A DNA stretch of 64,000 nucleotides from Nocardia cyriacigeorgica. Its GTDB lineage: Bacteria; Actinomycetota; Actinomycetes; Mycobacteriales; Mycobacteriaceae. Below are positions 17,462 to 27,857 of the stretch, piece after piece. The position numbers were made by a program, and so were the translations under genes. The stretch is taken from contig NZ_JAAGUY010000022.1 of the NCBI RefSeq assembly GCF_010868145.1, positions 26,720 to 90,719 of the forward strand. Reading direction: 5' to 3'. Positions within the stretch are counted from its first letter, which is position 1, and every line of letters starts with the position of its first letter. The notes under the pieces were generated by a model. The model was not told the origin of the DNA, ran no database searches, and saw only the letters and a list, made by a program, of their open reading frames with translations.

Positions 17462-19105
17462 CTACTGGTGCGCCATGGCGCGACGTCCGCGCGGCTGGCC
17501 GATGTAGGTGGCCTCCCGCGGAATCGACACCAGCGTCAGATCGACCTGCGCGGTACCGGTACGCAACACCACGTGGTTGCCGATCGCGCCCGGCTGCTGG
17601 ATCGAAAGATCCGGCTTGGTCGCGGGCCAGCCCATCGGATCACCGGTCACATAGATCGTGGTGACACCGGCGTGTGGCGCGGGTGCGAGCACACCATCGA
17701 CAACGGTCGCGGTGAATCCGGCATCGGACTGATGGGTTTCCACCGCGATGGTCAGGCGCTCCGGGTTGCCGATCGTGGTGACCAGGTTCTCCCAGGCATG
17801 TCCACGGTCGGTGCGGATCAGGATGCGCTCACCGACAGCGAGGGCGCGGAACACCAGCTGCTGAGCCAGGTAGAGTTCGCCGGCCAGGTACACCGTCGAG
17901 ATACCGGCACCGATGATGCGGACCGCGACACCGTTGCCCTCATCGTCGGAGCCGATCAACTGACCGCAGCCCGACGACGGTAGATGCAGCGCGCCGATCA
18001 CATCGATCGGGTACTCCGACATCGGCACGGTGTCGTCGACGTTCGGGATGGCGATCGGCAGATGCGCGAGCAGACCGTCGCGGTGCCTGCCGTTCATCGA
18101 CACCATGCCCTCATGCTTGGTGCGTTCGGGCAGCTCGCGCGCCGTCAGTCGCCATGCCGCACCGATATTCACCGAATCGCGGCTGCTACCGGGCCGCAAC
18201 CGGACCGCGACGGTGGTGCCGCGCGAGGGTGCCACCCACAGCTGGGCCAGCAGATCCGAGCCGAGCCGCTTCGGGTCGACCGCACCACCGATATTGACGC
18301 TGTTGCCCAGCTCGGCGTAGCGCCAGCGCTGCGTCAGCGTCCGTGGGTCGTAGCCGCCGGTGATCTGCAGGACCGCCTTGCGGATTTCTGGCGCGGTGAG
18401 GATACGGGCGTTGCAGTCGGCGTCCTCGAGCGCGCGCATGATCCGCTGGGTCGCAATCGTCACCGCACGGGACGCGCCGTCGTTTCCGCCACCACGTCGT
18501 TCAGCCGCACCGGGGCAGGCCACCGCGTCGAAGCTGATGGCGAGCCACACCGTGCGGTGCGCGGTGGCCGGCAGCGGACCGAGCAGCGATTCGTAGATCG
18601 TGCCTGCCGGAGTACCTGCCCGGCTACGGTGCCCATGGCTGATGATGTCGATGCCACTGAGCAGAATGTCGTGCTGGGACAGGCACTGCGCCAGTTCGGG
18701 CAGCGGCAGCAGATGCGAGGCGTGCACGGTGGTGCGGGCGATGCGGGTCAACCCGCCCTTGGGGGCGAGGACCTCGACAACGGTCACCACACGGCTGCCG
18801 TCCCAGTACAGGCCGAGCGAACGGCCGTCGGGACCGCGGAAATCGACGGTGTCACCGATCTCGTACTCGCGCTGAACCAGATAGCCGGTGCCGGTGCCGA
18901 TCCAATCCAGCAGCACCCGCCGACCGACCGGGATCAGCGGGATCAACGCGACCACCACACCGACGCCGACGGCGGGCCAGACGCCGAGCCCGGCCAGCAG
19001 CGTGATCGCACCCGCGATGAGCCCCACGAATTGCGCGATCATCAGGTTGCGCAGTGAGATGCGGCCCAGAAGCGGGCGCGGTCCCGCGCCGGCAGGTTCG
19101 GCCAT
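17462..19105 (-). CDS. eccE: Type VII secretion membrane protein EccE
   Basis: 547 residues from ATG at 19105, with a GGGGGAC ribosome site. Two adjacent N-terminal membrane helices (about 18-65: LMIAQFVGLIAGAITLLAGL, VGVGVVVALIPLIPVG) are followed by a large cytoplasmic or peripheral domain, as in EccE. EccE sits at the periphery of the T7SS inner-membrane complex. M. tuberculosis ESX-4 lacks EccE, while M. abscessus, nocardiae and rhodococci have it, so this locus is the fuller form. It is divergent from eccB with a 112-base shared upstream region. The in-frame extension to 19234 overlaps eccB and is rejected. Confidence 0.88.
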   Translation of the reverse strand: MAEPAGAGPRPLLGRISLRNLMIAQFVGLIAGAITLLAGLGVWPAVGVGVVVALIPLIPVGRRVLLDWIGTGTGYLVQREYEIGDTVDFRGPDGRSLGLYWDGSRVVTVVEVLAPKGGLTRIARTTVHASHLLPLPELAQCLSQHDILLSGIDIISHGHRSRAGTPAGTIYESLLGPLPATAHRTVWLAISFDAVACPGAAERRGGGNDGASRAVTIATQRIMRALEDADCNARILTAPEIRKAVLQITGGYDPRTLTQRWRYAELGNSVNIGGAVDPKRLGSDLLAQLWVAPSRGTTVAVRLRPGSSRDSVNIGAAWRLTARELPERTKHEGMVSMNGRHRDGLLAHLPIAIPNVDDTVPMSEYPIDVIGALHLPSSGCGQLIGSDDEGNGVAVRIIGAGISTVYLAGELYLAQQLVFRALAVGERILIRTDRGHAWENLVTTIGNPERLTIAVETHQSDAGFTATVVDGVLAPAPHAGVTTIYVTGDPMGWPATKPDLSIQQPGAIGNHVVLRTGTAQVDLTLVSIPREATYIGQPRGRRAMAHQ

Positions 19106-19217
19106 CGTCGTCCCCCAAGTACCCGTATCGGCCGCTTTCTCTGTGGCCGAGCTGAACAAGAGTCCTCGGGAACTGTACTGTGTTCCGCGGACGCGAGCAC
19201 TGTTCGGGGGAGGAAAC

Positions 19218-20690
19218 ATGCCTTCAAAACCCACTACGCGCTGGCAGGTGAGCGGTTACCGCTTCCTGGTACGCCGGATGGAGCACGCCCTGGTGCGCCG
19301 GGACGTGCGAATGCTGCACGATCCCATGCGCTCACAGTCGCGCGCCTACGCGGCCGGGTTGGTTCTCGGCATCGTCGTGCTGGCCGGCTGTGGTGTGCTG
19401 GCGCTGCTGCGACCACAGGACAAAATCGGCGACAACAAGATCCTGATCGGCAAGGAATCGGGTGCGGTGTACGTCGTCCTCAACGACGTCGTCCATCCCG
19501 CGCTGAATATCGCCTCGGCGCGCCTGGCCGCCGGTGACGCGCCCGACGCTGTCATCGTCAAGGAGTCCGAGCTGGGCAGCAAGGCCCGTGGCCCGCTGAT
19601 CGGTATCCCCGGTGCGCCAAGCGTGCTGAACGTCGACAAGGACGGCAACGGCCGGACCTGGTCGGTCTGCGACTCCATGAAGATCGACGGCGGCCGCGAC
19701 CTGACCACCGCCGTGCTGGCCGGCGACCCGGAACTCGGCGAGAAGGCCTCGGTCATGGGCGCGGACAAGGCGCTGCTCGTGCAGGGCGACGACTCGGCCT
19801 ACCTGATCTACGAGAACAAACGCGCCCGAGTCGATATGACCGACCGGGCCGTCACCGATGCCTTGAATATCACCGGTTTCACACCGCGGCCGATCAGCGA
19901 GGGTCTGCTGAACGCGATTCCCGAAGTGCTCGAGATCGAGCCACCGCAGATCGTCGATCCGGGCGGGCTTCCGGACAAGCCGGTGGGCGATTTCCGCAAC
20001 GGCACCGTCGTTCAGGTGTCGACCACCGGCGAGGCCGAGAACTACGTCGTCCTGCGCGATGGGCTGCAACGGATTTCGCCGTTGACCGCCGACATCATCC
20101 GCAATTCCAACCCGCAACCGACGGGTGACACCACGATCAACCAGACGGTGCGCACCAGGGCGGATGTTTCGAATGCCCTGCGCGTCGAGAACTACCCGGT
20201 TACCGCGCCGTCCATCGTCGACGCCAAGGACCAGCCGGTGAGCTGCCTGTCCTGGAAGCCGATCCCCACCGCCACAGTGGATTCCGGTAACCAAGCCGAG
20301 CTTTCGGTGATCATCGGCATCAACCTCCCGATGTCGGACAAGGCCAAACTGGTCCCGCTGGCCCAGGCCGACGGCTCCGGCCCCAACGCCGACTCCGCCT
20401 ACATCCCCCCGGCTTCGGGCGCCTACGTCCAGACCACCGGCATCGAGCCCGACAGCCGCCGCAAAGACAGCCTTTTCTACGTCGCCGACACCGGCGTCCG
20501 TTACGGCATCAAGAACGCCGAGGCCGTGAAGGCGCTCGGGTTGCCGGAAAACCCGGAACCCGCGCCGTGGCCGATCGTCGGGTTGCTTGCGAATGGGCCG
20601 AGCTTGGGCCGTGAAGAGGCGATGGTTGCGCACGACGGTGTGGCGCCGGATCCGTCACCCGCACAGAAGCCGGTCGCGGCTGCGAAGTGA
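19218..20690 (+). CDS. eccB: Type VII secretion protein EccB
   Basis: 490 residues. The N terminus PTTRWQVSGYRFLVRRMEHA, the single membrane helix at about 40-62 and the long periplasmic domain with paired Cys are characteristic of EccB. In ESX systems EccB joins EccC, EccD and EccE in the inner-membrane pore. ATG at 19218 has GGGGGAGG upstream; the longer open frame to 18888 is antisense to eccE and is rejected. The C terminus is Pro/Ala rich. Confidence 0.95.
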   Translation: MPSKPTTRWQVSGYRFLVRRMEHALVRRDVRMLHDPMRSQSRAYAAGLVLGIVVLAGCGVLALLRPQDKIGDNKILIGKESGAVYVVLNDVVHPALNIASARLAAGDAPDAVIVKESELGSKARGPLIGIPGAPSVLNVDKDGNGRTWSVCDSMKIDGGRDLTTAVLAGDPELGEKASVMGADKALLVQGDDSAYLIYENKRARVDMTDRAVTDALNITGFTPRPISEGLLNAIPEVLEIEPPQIVDPGGLPDKPVGDFRNGTVVQVSTTGEAENYVVLRDGLQRISPLTADIIRNSNPQPTGDTTINQTVRTRADVSNALRVENYPVTAPSIVDAKDQPVSCLSWKPIPTATVDSGNQAELSVIIGINLPMSDKAKLVPLAQADGSGPNADSAYIPPASGAYVQTTGIEPDSRRKDSLFYVADTGVRYGIKNAEAVKALGLPENPEPAPWPIVGLLANGPSLGREEAMVAHDGVAPDPSPAQKPVAAAK

Positions 20691-20696
20691 TTCGAC

Positions 20697-20730
20697 CAGG
20701 AGTGGGCCGCCAGATGGGGGCCCACTCCTG
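20697..20730. terminator. Bidirectional terminator between eccB and mycP
   Basis: A perfect 12-base stem, CAGGAGTGGGCC at 20697-20708 and its complement at 20719-20730, loop of ten, beginning seven bases after the eccB stop. It lies between the convergent eccB and mycP genes and can serve both strands. There is only a weak T run (TTATGT). Confidence 0.75.
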
Positions 20731-20764
20731 TTATGTATGCGGTTGTTGGTGGATCCGACCACCG

Positions 20765-22180
20765 TCAGTCCTCGCGGACTCCGAACCGTCGGCGGATCGG
20801 GAACGATGCCAGATAGCCGAGTATCAGTCCACCACCGATGATTCCGGTGCCGATCAGTGCGACGTTGCGCGCCAGGTTGTCGGGCGGCGGCGGGGGAGCG
20901 GGGACCGGGAGTTGGATGCTCTGGGCCGGGCTCGGCTGTTTGGCCTGCAACGGGGCGTCGGAAACCTCGTTGGTGAGGGCCGCGACGGGATCGACTGCGC
21001 CGTAGCCGATAAAGGGGTTCCAACCCTCGGCGGGTGCGTGGGCGGTGGCTTGGAGACGCTTGATGACGTCCTGGGCGCTCAGATCAGGGAAGCGCGACCG
21101 AACCAACGCGACAACGCCCGAAACGTACGGTGCGGCAAAGCTGGTGCCCTGCAGGGTGGTGATCTTGTCCGGTTCGCCCTTGGCGACGATTGTTCCGTCG
21201 GTGAGGGTGTCCAGCGAAACGATCCCCTCGCCTGGCGCCGCGATGTCCACCCATGGGCCGGGCACCGTGAAGTCCGACGGTTGGCCGGTCGGCCCGATCG
21301 AGCCGACCGTCAAGACGTAATCGTCATAGCGCGCCGGGGTGACGTTCGTGGTCAGGTTCTCCCATAGGTCGGCGGTCGGATCGAGCGGGTCGACGTCGGG
21401 ATTGCCGGCCTGGCACTTGGAGGTTTGGTCCATGTTCCCGGCCGCGGCCACGACCACCACGTTCTTTTCCACTGTCGCGTAACGCAAGGCCGCGCCGAGC
21501 GCCGTGTCCGCAGGGTTGTGTGATCCCGGTACGCAGGCGACCAACGAAATATTGATCACCGATGCGCCGCGGTCGGCAGCTCGCCGCACTGCCGAGGCCA
21601 GCGCGTCGATATTGCCGTACCCGTCGGGCGGATCCTCCGGGCGCTGCTCGGTTGAGCGGCCCTTCCGCTGAAACTTGCTGCTGGTCTGCCGGATCGACAT
21701 GATCCGAGCCTCGGGAGCGACACCCGAAAAGCCTTGACCGTCCACGGAGCTGGCCGCGATGATTCCCGCAACCACGGTGCCGTGCGCATCGCAGTCCTGC
21801 AGGCCGTCGCCCCCGGCGGCGACATAATCCCCGCCGGGTATCAGCCCCGGCAGTCGCGGATGCGGGGCGACACCGGTGTCGATGACCGCAATGGTCTGTC
21901 CGGCTCCGCGCGAGAATTGCCATGCGTGCGGTAGATCGAGCGCTCGCTGCGGCGCCGGAATGGTCGGCCCATCTCCGCCGAGCTGAGTACTCGCGCACGG
22001 CGTGTTCGACTTCTGCTCGGTAGGTTCCGGCGGCGCCGCCGGATCACCCGCGGGCAATCTCCCCGTGTCGATCGGCGGCGGCCGATCCGCGTGCGCCACG
22101 CCTTGGCCGAGACTCAAACCGAACGACGCGCTGAAACCCAGCGTCAGGGCGGCGGCCGTGACGCGGAGGCGCCCGCTCAC
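20765..22180 (-). CDS. mycP: Mycosin, type VII secretion-associated subtilisin-like protease
   Basis: 471 residues. Signal peptide at 1-31 (ending GVAHA), then a subtilase domain with the catalytic triad Asp101 (IAVIDTGV), His133 (DAHGTVVAG) and Ser347 (GTSFAAPYVSG). After a Pro-rich linker, a C-terminal membrane helix (about 440-462, NVALIGTGIIGGGLILGYLA) anchors it with a short basic tail. Mycosins cap and stabilise the ESX pore on the outer face. It overlaps the end of eccD by four bases, so the pair is cotranscribed. Confidence 0.96.
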   Translation of the reverse strand: MSGRLRVTAAALTLGFSASFGLSLGQGVAHADRPPPIDTGRLPAGDPAAPPEPTEQKSNTPCASTQLGGDGPTIPAPQRALDLPHAWQFSRGAGQTIAVIDTGVAPHPRLPGLIPGGDYVAAGGDGLQDCDAHGTVVAGIIAASSVDGQGFSGVAPEARIMSIRQTSSKFQRKGRSTEQRPEDPPDGYGNIDALASAVRRAADRGASVINISLVACVPGSHNPADTALGAALRYATVEKNVVVVAAAGNMDQTSKCQAGNPDVDPLDPTADLWENLTTNVTPARYDDYVLTVGSIGPTGQPSDFTVPGPWVDIAAPGEGIVSLDTLTDGTIVAKGEPDKITTLQGTSFAAPYVSGVVALVRSRFPDLSAQDVIKRLQATAHAPAEGWNPFIGYGAVDPVAALTNEVSDAPLQAKQPSPAQSIQLPVPAPPPPPDNLARNVALIGTGIIGGGLILGYLASFPIRRRFGVRED

Positions 22181-23643
22181 AGCCCGCGGACGAGGGAGTA
22201 GAGCGAGGCCACCCAGAAGACAAGGGGCAGCACGGCTGCGACGAACGCGTATTCGAGCAGTTCGACGGCCCGGCGCATCGGCGGCGTCGCCGACTGGTTC
22301 GGGATGATGATGCCGAGGATCAGCGCGCCGATCAGCATCGCCATCGCGGCGCCGAACACCGCGAGCGGCTGTTCGGCCACGAAACCCATTCCGACCATCA
22401 GGATCAGCACGATCGACGCGCCACCCGCGACCAGCACGACCGCCTGCTCGGCGCCCGCATAGGTGCGGCTGCGGAACATGAGCACCACGGCGCAGACAAG
22501 CGCGAGGGCGATGCCCTGCCAGTAGTAGCCCTCACCGGTGGGGTCGGTAGCCGCGAGCGCGCCGATCACGGTGACCAGCGTGGTCGCGGAGACCAGGCCG
22601 CTCAGGTACATGCGGGCGCGTTCGGACTTGGCGCGCAACGCCTCCATGGTTGGCAGCGCGCGGTGATCGTCGGGATCGTCCTCGGTCGGGTCGATCGGAG
22701 TTCCCGGGGAGGGCACTGGTGGCAGCGGCAGTTTCGACAGCAGCATCGAAACTCGCGGTGCCAGTGACAATCCAGCGAGGCCGAGGGCAGCGGCGACCGC
22801 GCCGATCGCGCGTACCGACTGATCGGTCAGCAGACCGACGAGCGAGGCCGGAACGGCGTAGATCGCGAGAGCGCCCGCGCCGATGAACACGCCGAGCCCG
22901 ACTCCGGTTACTCGCCAGGCGAGGATCGCCGTCGCGCCCAACAGCACCGAGCCGAGCAGGAAATTCGCCCACCCGTAATGATCGGGGACGATGAGCATGC
23001 CCGCGGTGAACGAGGTCGGCAGCGCGCAGCCGCCGAGCACGAGCGCGGTCGCGGTGTCGCCGTACATCCGGCTGAGCACCATGCCCGCGACCACGAGCAG
23101 GATCGTCACGCCGAGTGCGATCGAGCCGGTGATCCAGCCCGCCATGGCGTCCGGAGCGGCCAGCAGGCCGGTGCACCCGGCGAACATGGTGAATGCCGCC
23201 AGGATCGAGCCGGTGATGCGCGCGGTTTTCGGCGTCCAGCCCTTGAAGTGGTCGGCGTCGGCGATCGCGACGTTGTACATGATGTCGTCGAACAGCGGCG
23301 TCGGCGCAGTGTGGGCCGCGCTCTCCAGCATCAGCAGCTCACCGTCGCGGACACCGTGCTCACCGAGGCTCAGCGAGTTGGAGAACGGGGGGTGGCCGAT
23401 GCGGGCGAGCACCCATTCGGCAGGCTCGAAGCGTTCACCCTCGTTGTCGAAATCGTTGGTGCGGCTGTGCTGGGCGACCATGTCGACCACGCTCGGAATC
23501 ACCAGGGCGACCGGTACATCCACCGGGATGGCCATATCCACCTGAGTGTGTTTGGCCAAAATGGTGACCCTGGTCAGATCGGGTGCGCGGACGATGCCGC
23601 GTGAGGATTCCTCCTCGATGTGGTCAAGTCGCGCGTGCGTCAA
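22177..23643 (-). CDS. eccD: Type VII secretion membrane channel protein EccD
   Basis: 488 residues. A ubiquitin-like N-terminal domain (about 15-110, DLTRVTILAKHTQVDMAIPV) is followed by 11 predicted membrane helices, the EccD architecture; EccD dimers form the bulk of the ESX membrane vestibule. The start is uncertain: a TTG at 23643 sits right after GGGGGAG, with short spacing, and gives an N terminus of the right length. No ATG occurs early in the domain. It overlaps mycP (ATGA-type) and is divergent from eccC. Confidence 0.92.
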   Translation of the reverse strand: MTHARLDHIEEESSRGIVRAPDLTRVTILAKHTQVDMAIPVDVPVALVIPSVVDMVAQHSRTNDFDNEGERFEPAEWVLARIGHPPFSNSLSLGEHGVRDGELLMLESAAHTAPTPLFDDIMYNVAIADADHFKGWTPKTARITGSILAAFTMFAGCTGLLAAPDAMAGWITGSIALGVTILLVVAGMVLSRMYGDTATALVLGGCALPTSFTAGMLIVPDHYGWANFLLGSVLLGATAILAWRVTGVGLGVFIGAGALAIYAVPASLVGLLTDQSVRAIGAVAAALGLAGLSLAPRVSMLLSKLPLPPVPSPGTPIDPTEDDPDDHRALPTMEALRAKSERARMYLSGLVSATTLVTVIGALAATDPTGEGYYWQGIALALVCAVVLMFRSRTYAGAEQAVVLVAGGASIVLILMVGMGFVAEQPLAVFGAAMAMLIGALILGIIIPNQSATPPMRRAVELLEYAFVAAVLPLVFWVASLYSLVRGL

Positions 23644-23816
23644 GGCTCCCCCAACTCGGTCGCTACCTCGTGTTTTCCGCACCCCGCCGGCCCGAGCGGA
23701 GCTTGCGAACCCATGGGTCCGGGCAGCAGAATGCTGGTCGAACTGTACGACATGTCGGCGGTTGCCTCTACACTGAGGCCCGAACACCGCAGGCCAAGAG
23801 GGGGAATTCTCGTCTT

Positions 23817-26800
23817 ATGAGCACAGTCCGGTTTCAGCGGCGCGCGCGCCGGGAAATGCCGCGGACGCCCGGTGGCGAGGTCACCCTGCAACCGCCTCCC
23901 GAGATCCCACGGGTGACACCGGGCAACCTGCTGATGAAGCTGATGCCGGTCGTGATGGTCATCGGCATGGTCGGGATGATGGCCCTGATGTTCACTCAGG
24001 GTGGCAGCAAGATGATGTCCAACCCGATGTCGATGATGTTCCCGGTCATGATGCTGTTCTCCATGGTCGGCATGTTCGCCGGCCAGGGTGGCGGCAAGGG
24101 CCAGAAGGCTGCGGAGGCCAACGAAGACCGCAAGGACTACCTCCGCTACCTCGACCAGGTCCGCAAGGACGTCGACGATACCGCCACCCAGCAGCGCGCT
24201 GCGGTCGAGTGGAGTCACCCCGAGCCCGGCCTGATCTGGATGCTCGCGGGCACCAGCCGGATGTGGGAGCGTCGCGCGGGCGATAAGGACTTCTGCCACG
24301 CCCGTATCGGTATCGGCGGGCAGCGCCTGGCCACCAGGCTGATCGCCCCGGAGACCGGACCGGTCGAAGAGCTGGAGCCGATCGCCGCGGTGTCGCTGCG
24401 CCGCTTCGTGCGCGCGCATTCCACGGTCCCCGACCTGCCGACCGCCATCGCGGTCAAGGGCTTCGCCACCATCGCGCTCGACGGAGATCGCGGCGAAGCG
24501 CGCGATATGACGCGTGCGATGTTGTTGCAGCTGGCCATGTTCCACGGTCCCGACCAGGTGCTGTTGGCCGTCGTCTGCGGCCCGGATACCGCGTCGGAAT
24601 GGGAGTGGACGAAGTGGCTGCCGCATTCGCAGCATCCCGACGCCCAGGACGGCATCGGCACGCAGCGCATGTTCTACAGCTCCATCCGTGAAGCCGCCGC
24701 CGGACTGCAGCCGCTACTCGCCAACCGCGTCCGGTACTCACGTAATCAGCCTGCCAACGCCAACCTGGTGCATATCGTCATCGTGGTCGACGGCGGTCTG
24801 CTGGAGTCGGAGGACGACCAGCTCCGCGAATCGGGCTACGAGGGCGTCACTATCCTCGACCTGTGCGGTTACGCTCCGCGACTCGCGGTTTCGCGCGGTA
24901 TCAAGATGATCGTCGAGAACGGCGAATGCGTCGGTCGCGGCGCCACCGGCAATCAGGAACGTTTCGCGATGATCGACCAGATCAGCCCGGAGCAGGCCCA
25001 GCAGGTGGCCCGCAGGCTCGCGCCGTTTCGTGCAGCGAGTCAGCGCAGCAGCGATATCGAGGTCAGCGACACCGAGGTCATCTCGACCTGGTCCCAGCTG
25101 ATGAACCTCGGCGATATCGGCACGTTCAACCCGGAGCATGCCTGGCGTCCACGTTACGGCCGCGAGCGCCTGCGCGTGCCGTTCGGTGTCGGCGCCGACG
25201 GCCTGCCGGTGGTACTCGACATCAAGGAAGCCGCCGAAAGCGGTATGGGCCCACACGGTTTGTGTATCGGTGCGACCGGTTCCGGTAAGTCGGAGTTCCT
25301 GCGCACCCTTGTGCTGAGTCTGCTGGCAACGCATTCGCCCGACCAGCTGAACCTCGTTCTGGTCGACTTCAAGGGTGGTGCGACCTTCCTCGGCTTCGAT
25401 GACGTGCCGCATGTCGCGGCGGTCATCACCAACCTCGAGGATGAAGCCGACCTCGTCGACCGTATGCGTGACGCCCTGGCCGGTGAGATGAACCGGCGCC
25501 AGGAAGTGCTGCGCCAGGCCGGTAACTTCGCCAACGTCTCCGAGTACGAGAAGGCTCGCGCCGCGGGCGCCGACCTCGATCCGCTGCCCGCGCTGTTCGT
25601 GGTGCTCGACGAGTTCTCCGAACTGCTCACCCAGCACCCGGATTTCGCGGAGCTGTTCGTCATGATCGGCCGCCTGGGCCGATCGCTGCACGTCCATCTG
25701 CTGCTGGCCTCGCAGCGCCTCGAAGAGGGCAAGCTCAAGGGCCTGGAAAGCCACCTGTCCTACCGCATCGGTCTGAAGACCTTCTCCGCCAACGAGTCCC
25801 GTCAGGTCCTCGGCGTCCCTGACGCCTACAACCTGCCGAACAGCCCCGGTGGCGGTTACCTGAAGTCCGATTCCGGCGAGATCCAGCGCTTCCAGGCGTC
25901 CTACGTCTCCGGTGACTACGTCGGTGGCGGTTCGCAGCGCGATATGACCATCGCGACCCAAGCCGGCGAGATCGATGTGCGGGCGCGGCCGTTCGCCGCG
26001 GGGCATGTCGACTTCCGCAACGCGGACCGGGTTCCCCTGCCGTCGGCGCCCACCGACGATCCGGAACCTCAGGTCAGCGAGGACGGCGAACGGCTGTCCA
26101 ATATCGGGATGTTGGTCCAGCGCATCAAGGACCACGGCAGGCCGGCACACGAGATCTGGCTGCCACCGCTCGACGATGCGCCCACCCTCGACCAGTTGGT
26201 CCCGCGCTCGATCCTCACCGGTGAGTACGCCGCGGTGGCAACGCTGCGCGCCCCGATCGGCATTGTCGACCGTCCCTACGATCAGCGGCGTGACCCGCTG
26301 ATCGTCGACCTGTCCGGTTCCCGAGGCAACGTCGCGATCGTCGGCGGTCCGCAGTCCGGTAAGTCGACGATGCTGCGTTCGCTGATCATGTCGATGTCGC
26401 TCACCCACACCGCCGAACAGGTGCAGTTCTACTGCCTCGACTTCGGTGGCGGTACCCTCGCCAGCCTCGAAGGCATGCCGCACGTGGGTTCGGTGGCGGG
26501 TCGCCTGGATGAGGACAAGGTCCGCCGCACCATCGCGGAAATGACCACGATCGTCCGCCAGCGCGAACTCCGCTTCCGCCAGCTGGGTATCGAGTCGATG
26601 GCCGAGTTCCGCCGCCTGCGCTCGATGGACCCGTCCAGCAGCCCGGCCGCGGCGGGCGCCCACGAGGACCCCTTCGGTGACGCCTTCCTGGTGATCGACG
26701 GGTTCGGTTCCATCCGTCAGGATTTCGACGCCCTGGAACAGACGATCATGAACCTCGCCGTGCAGGGTCTGTCCTACGGCGTGCACGTGGTGATCGCGTT

Positions 26801-27857
26801 GTCGCGGTGGATGGAAGCGCGCCCCGCGCTCAAGGATCAGATCGGCACCCGTCTCGAGCTGCGCCTCGGCGATCCGGCCGACTCCGATTTCGGTCGAAAG
26901 GTCGCGGCGCTGGTTCCACAGGGTCGTCCGGGTCGCGGTATGACGCCGGAGAGCCTGCACATGCTGACCGCTTTGCCGCGGGTTGACGGAAACTCCGATC
27001 CACAGGATCTCAGCACCGGTGTCGCGAACGCGGTTCAGCAGCTTGCCTCGATGACGCCCGGTCGTCACGCGCCGAAGGTGCGTATGCTGCCGGAGCGGCT
27101 GGATCGCAACGATTTGCTGGCAACGCTCGAGGGGTGGGGCACCGTTGTGCCCGGTCGGAAGAACGCCAGCATTCCGATCGGTATCAGCGAGTCCGAACTG
27201 GCGCCTGTGTTCCTCAACTTCAACGAACAGCCCCATTTCCTCATCTTCGGTGACACCGAATGCGGCAAGACCACGCTGCTGCGCGGAATCTGCCAAGGCA
27301 TCATGGAGTCGAACAGGCCGCAGGAAGCGGCCATCATCCTTGCCGACTACCGCCGCACATTGCTCGGTGGTGTCGAAGGTGACCACATCGCGGCGTACGC
27401 GACGAGTGCGCAGGGTCTCACCACGAATGTCAAAGACATTGCGGGACTGCTCGCGTCGCGGATGCCGGGCCCGGACATCACGCCACAGCAGTTGCGTGAT
27501 CGCTCCTGGTGGGCAGGTCCGGATCTGTATCTGATCGTCGATGACTACGACCTGGTTGTGACAGGCAGCGGCAACCCGATCGCGCCGATCGTCGAATACC
27601 TGCCGCACGCGAAGGATGTCGGCTTCCACCTGATCATCGCCCGCCGCTCCGGCGGTGCGGCACGTGCCCTGTACGAGGCGGTGATCTCGCGGTTGCGCGA
27701 CTTGGCTACGCCCGGCCTGATCATGAGTGGCACCAAGGACGAAGGAATTCTGCTGGGCAATGTCAAACCCAGTGCGATGCCGCCGGGTCGAGGCACAATC
27801 GTCAGCCGAGCCGGCACCGAGCTTGTCCAGACCTCGTGGATGCCTCCCATCGCATGA
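23817..27857 (+). CDS. eccC: Type VII secretion ATPase EccC (fused EccCa-EccCb)
   Basis: 1346 residues. Two N-terminal membrane helices (about 38-85, very Met-rich), then three FtsK/SpoIIIE-type ATPase domains with Walker A motifs GATGSGKS near 485, GGPQSGKST near 842 and GDTECGKTT near 1144. It is the motor of type VII secretion and recognises the C-terminal signal of WXG100 substrates. Single-chain EccC is the ESX-4 arrangement. ATG at 23817 has a GGGGG ribosome site about 12 bases upstream. The large minus-strand frame across it is a shadow. Confidence 0.97.
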   Translation: MSTVRFQRRARREMPRTPGGEVTLQPPPEIPRVTPGNLLMKLMPVVMVIGMVGMMALMFTQGGSKMMSNPMSMMFPVMMLFSMVGMFAGQGGGKGQKAAEANEDRKDYLRYLDQVRKDVDDTATQQRAAVEWSHPEPGLIWMLAGTSRMWERRAGDKDFCHARIGIGGQRLATRLIAPETGPVEELEPIAAVSLRRFVRAHSTVPDLPTAIAVKGFATIALDGDRGEARDMTRAMLLQLAMFHGPDQVLLAVVCGPDTASEWEWTKWLPHSQHPDAQDGIGTQRMFYSSIREAAAGLQPLLANRVRYSRNQPANANLVHIVIVVDGGLLESEDDQLRESGYEGVTILDLCGYAPRLAVSRGIKMIVENGECVGRGATGNQERFAMIDQISPEQAQQVARRLAPFRAASQRSSDIEVSDTEVISTWSQLMNLGDIGTFNPEHAWRPRYGRERLRVPFGVGADGLPVVLDIKEAAESGMGPHGLCIGATGSGKSEFLRTLVLSLLATHSPDQLNLVLVDFKGGATFLGFDDVPHVAAVITNLEDEADLVDRMRDALAGEMNRRQEVLRQAGNFANVSEYEKARAAGADLDPLPALFVVLDEFSELLTQHPDFAELFVMIGRLGRSLHVHLLLASQRLEEGKLKGLESHLSYRIGLKTFSANESRQVLGVPDAYNLPNSPGGGYLKSDSGEIQRFQASYVSGDYVGGGSQRDMTIATQAGEIDVRARPFAAGHVDFRNADRVPLPSAPTDDPEPQVSEDGERLSNIGMLVQRIKDHGRPAHEIWLPPLDDAPTLDQLVPRSILTGEYAAVATLRAPIGIVDRPYDQRRDPLIVDLSGSRGNVAIVGGPQSGKSTMLRSLIMSMSLTHTAEQVQFYCLDFGGGTLASLEGMPHVGSVAGRLDEDKVRRTIAEMTTIVRQRELRFRQLGIESMAEFRRLRSMDPSSSPAAAGAHEDPFGDAFLVIDGFGSIRQDFDALEQTIMNLAVQGLSYGVHVVIALSRWMEARPALKDQIGTRLELRLGDPADSDFGRKVAALVPQGRPGRGMTPESLHMLTALPRVDGNSDPQDLSTGVANAVQQLASMTPGRHAPKVRMLPERLDRNDLLATLEGWGTVVPGRKNASIPIGISESELAPVFLNFNEQPHFLIFGDTECGKTTLLRGICQGIMESNRPQEAAIILADYRRTLLGGVEGDHIAAYATSAQGLTTNVKDIAGLLASRMPGPDITPQQLRDRSWWAGPDLYLIVDDYDLVVTGSGNPIAPIVEYLPHAKDVGFHLIIARRSGGAARALYEAVISRLRDLATPGLIMSGTKDEGILLGNVKPSAMPPGRGTIVSRAGTELVQTSWMPPIA

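Noticed and set aside
24738..27629. 963-residue minus-strand frame
   Set aside because: It lies wholly inside eccC, whose three ATPase domains are unmistakable; the antisense product is rich in low-complexity His/Arg/Gln with no family.
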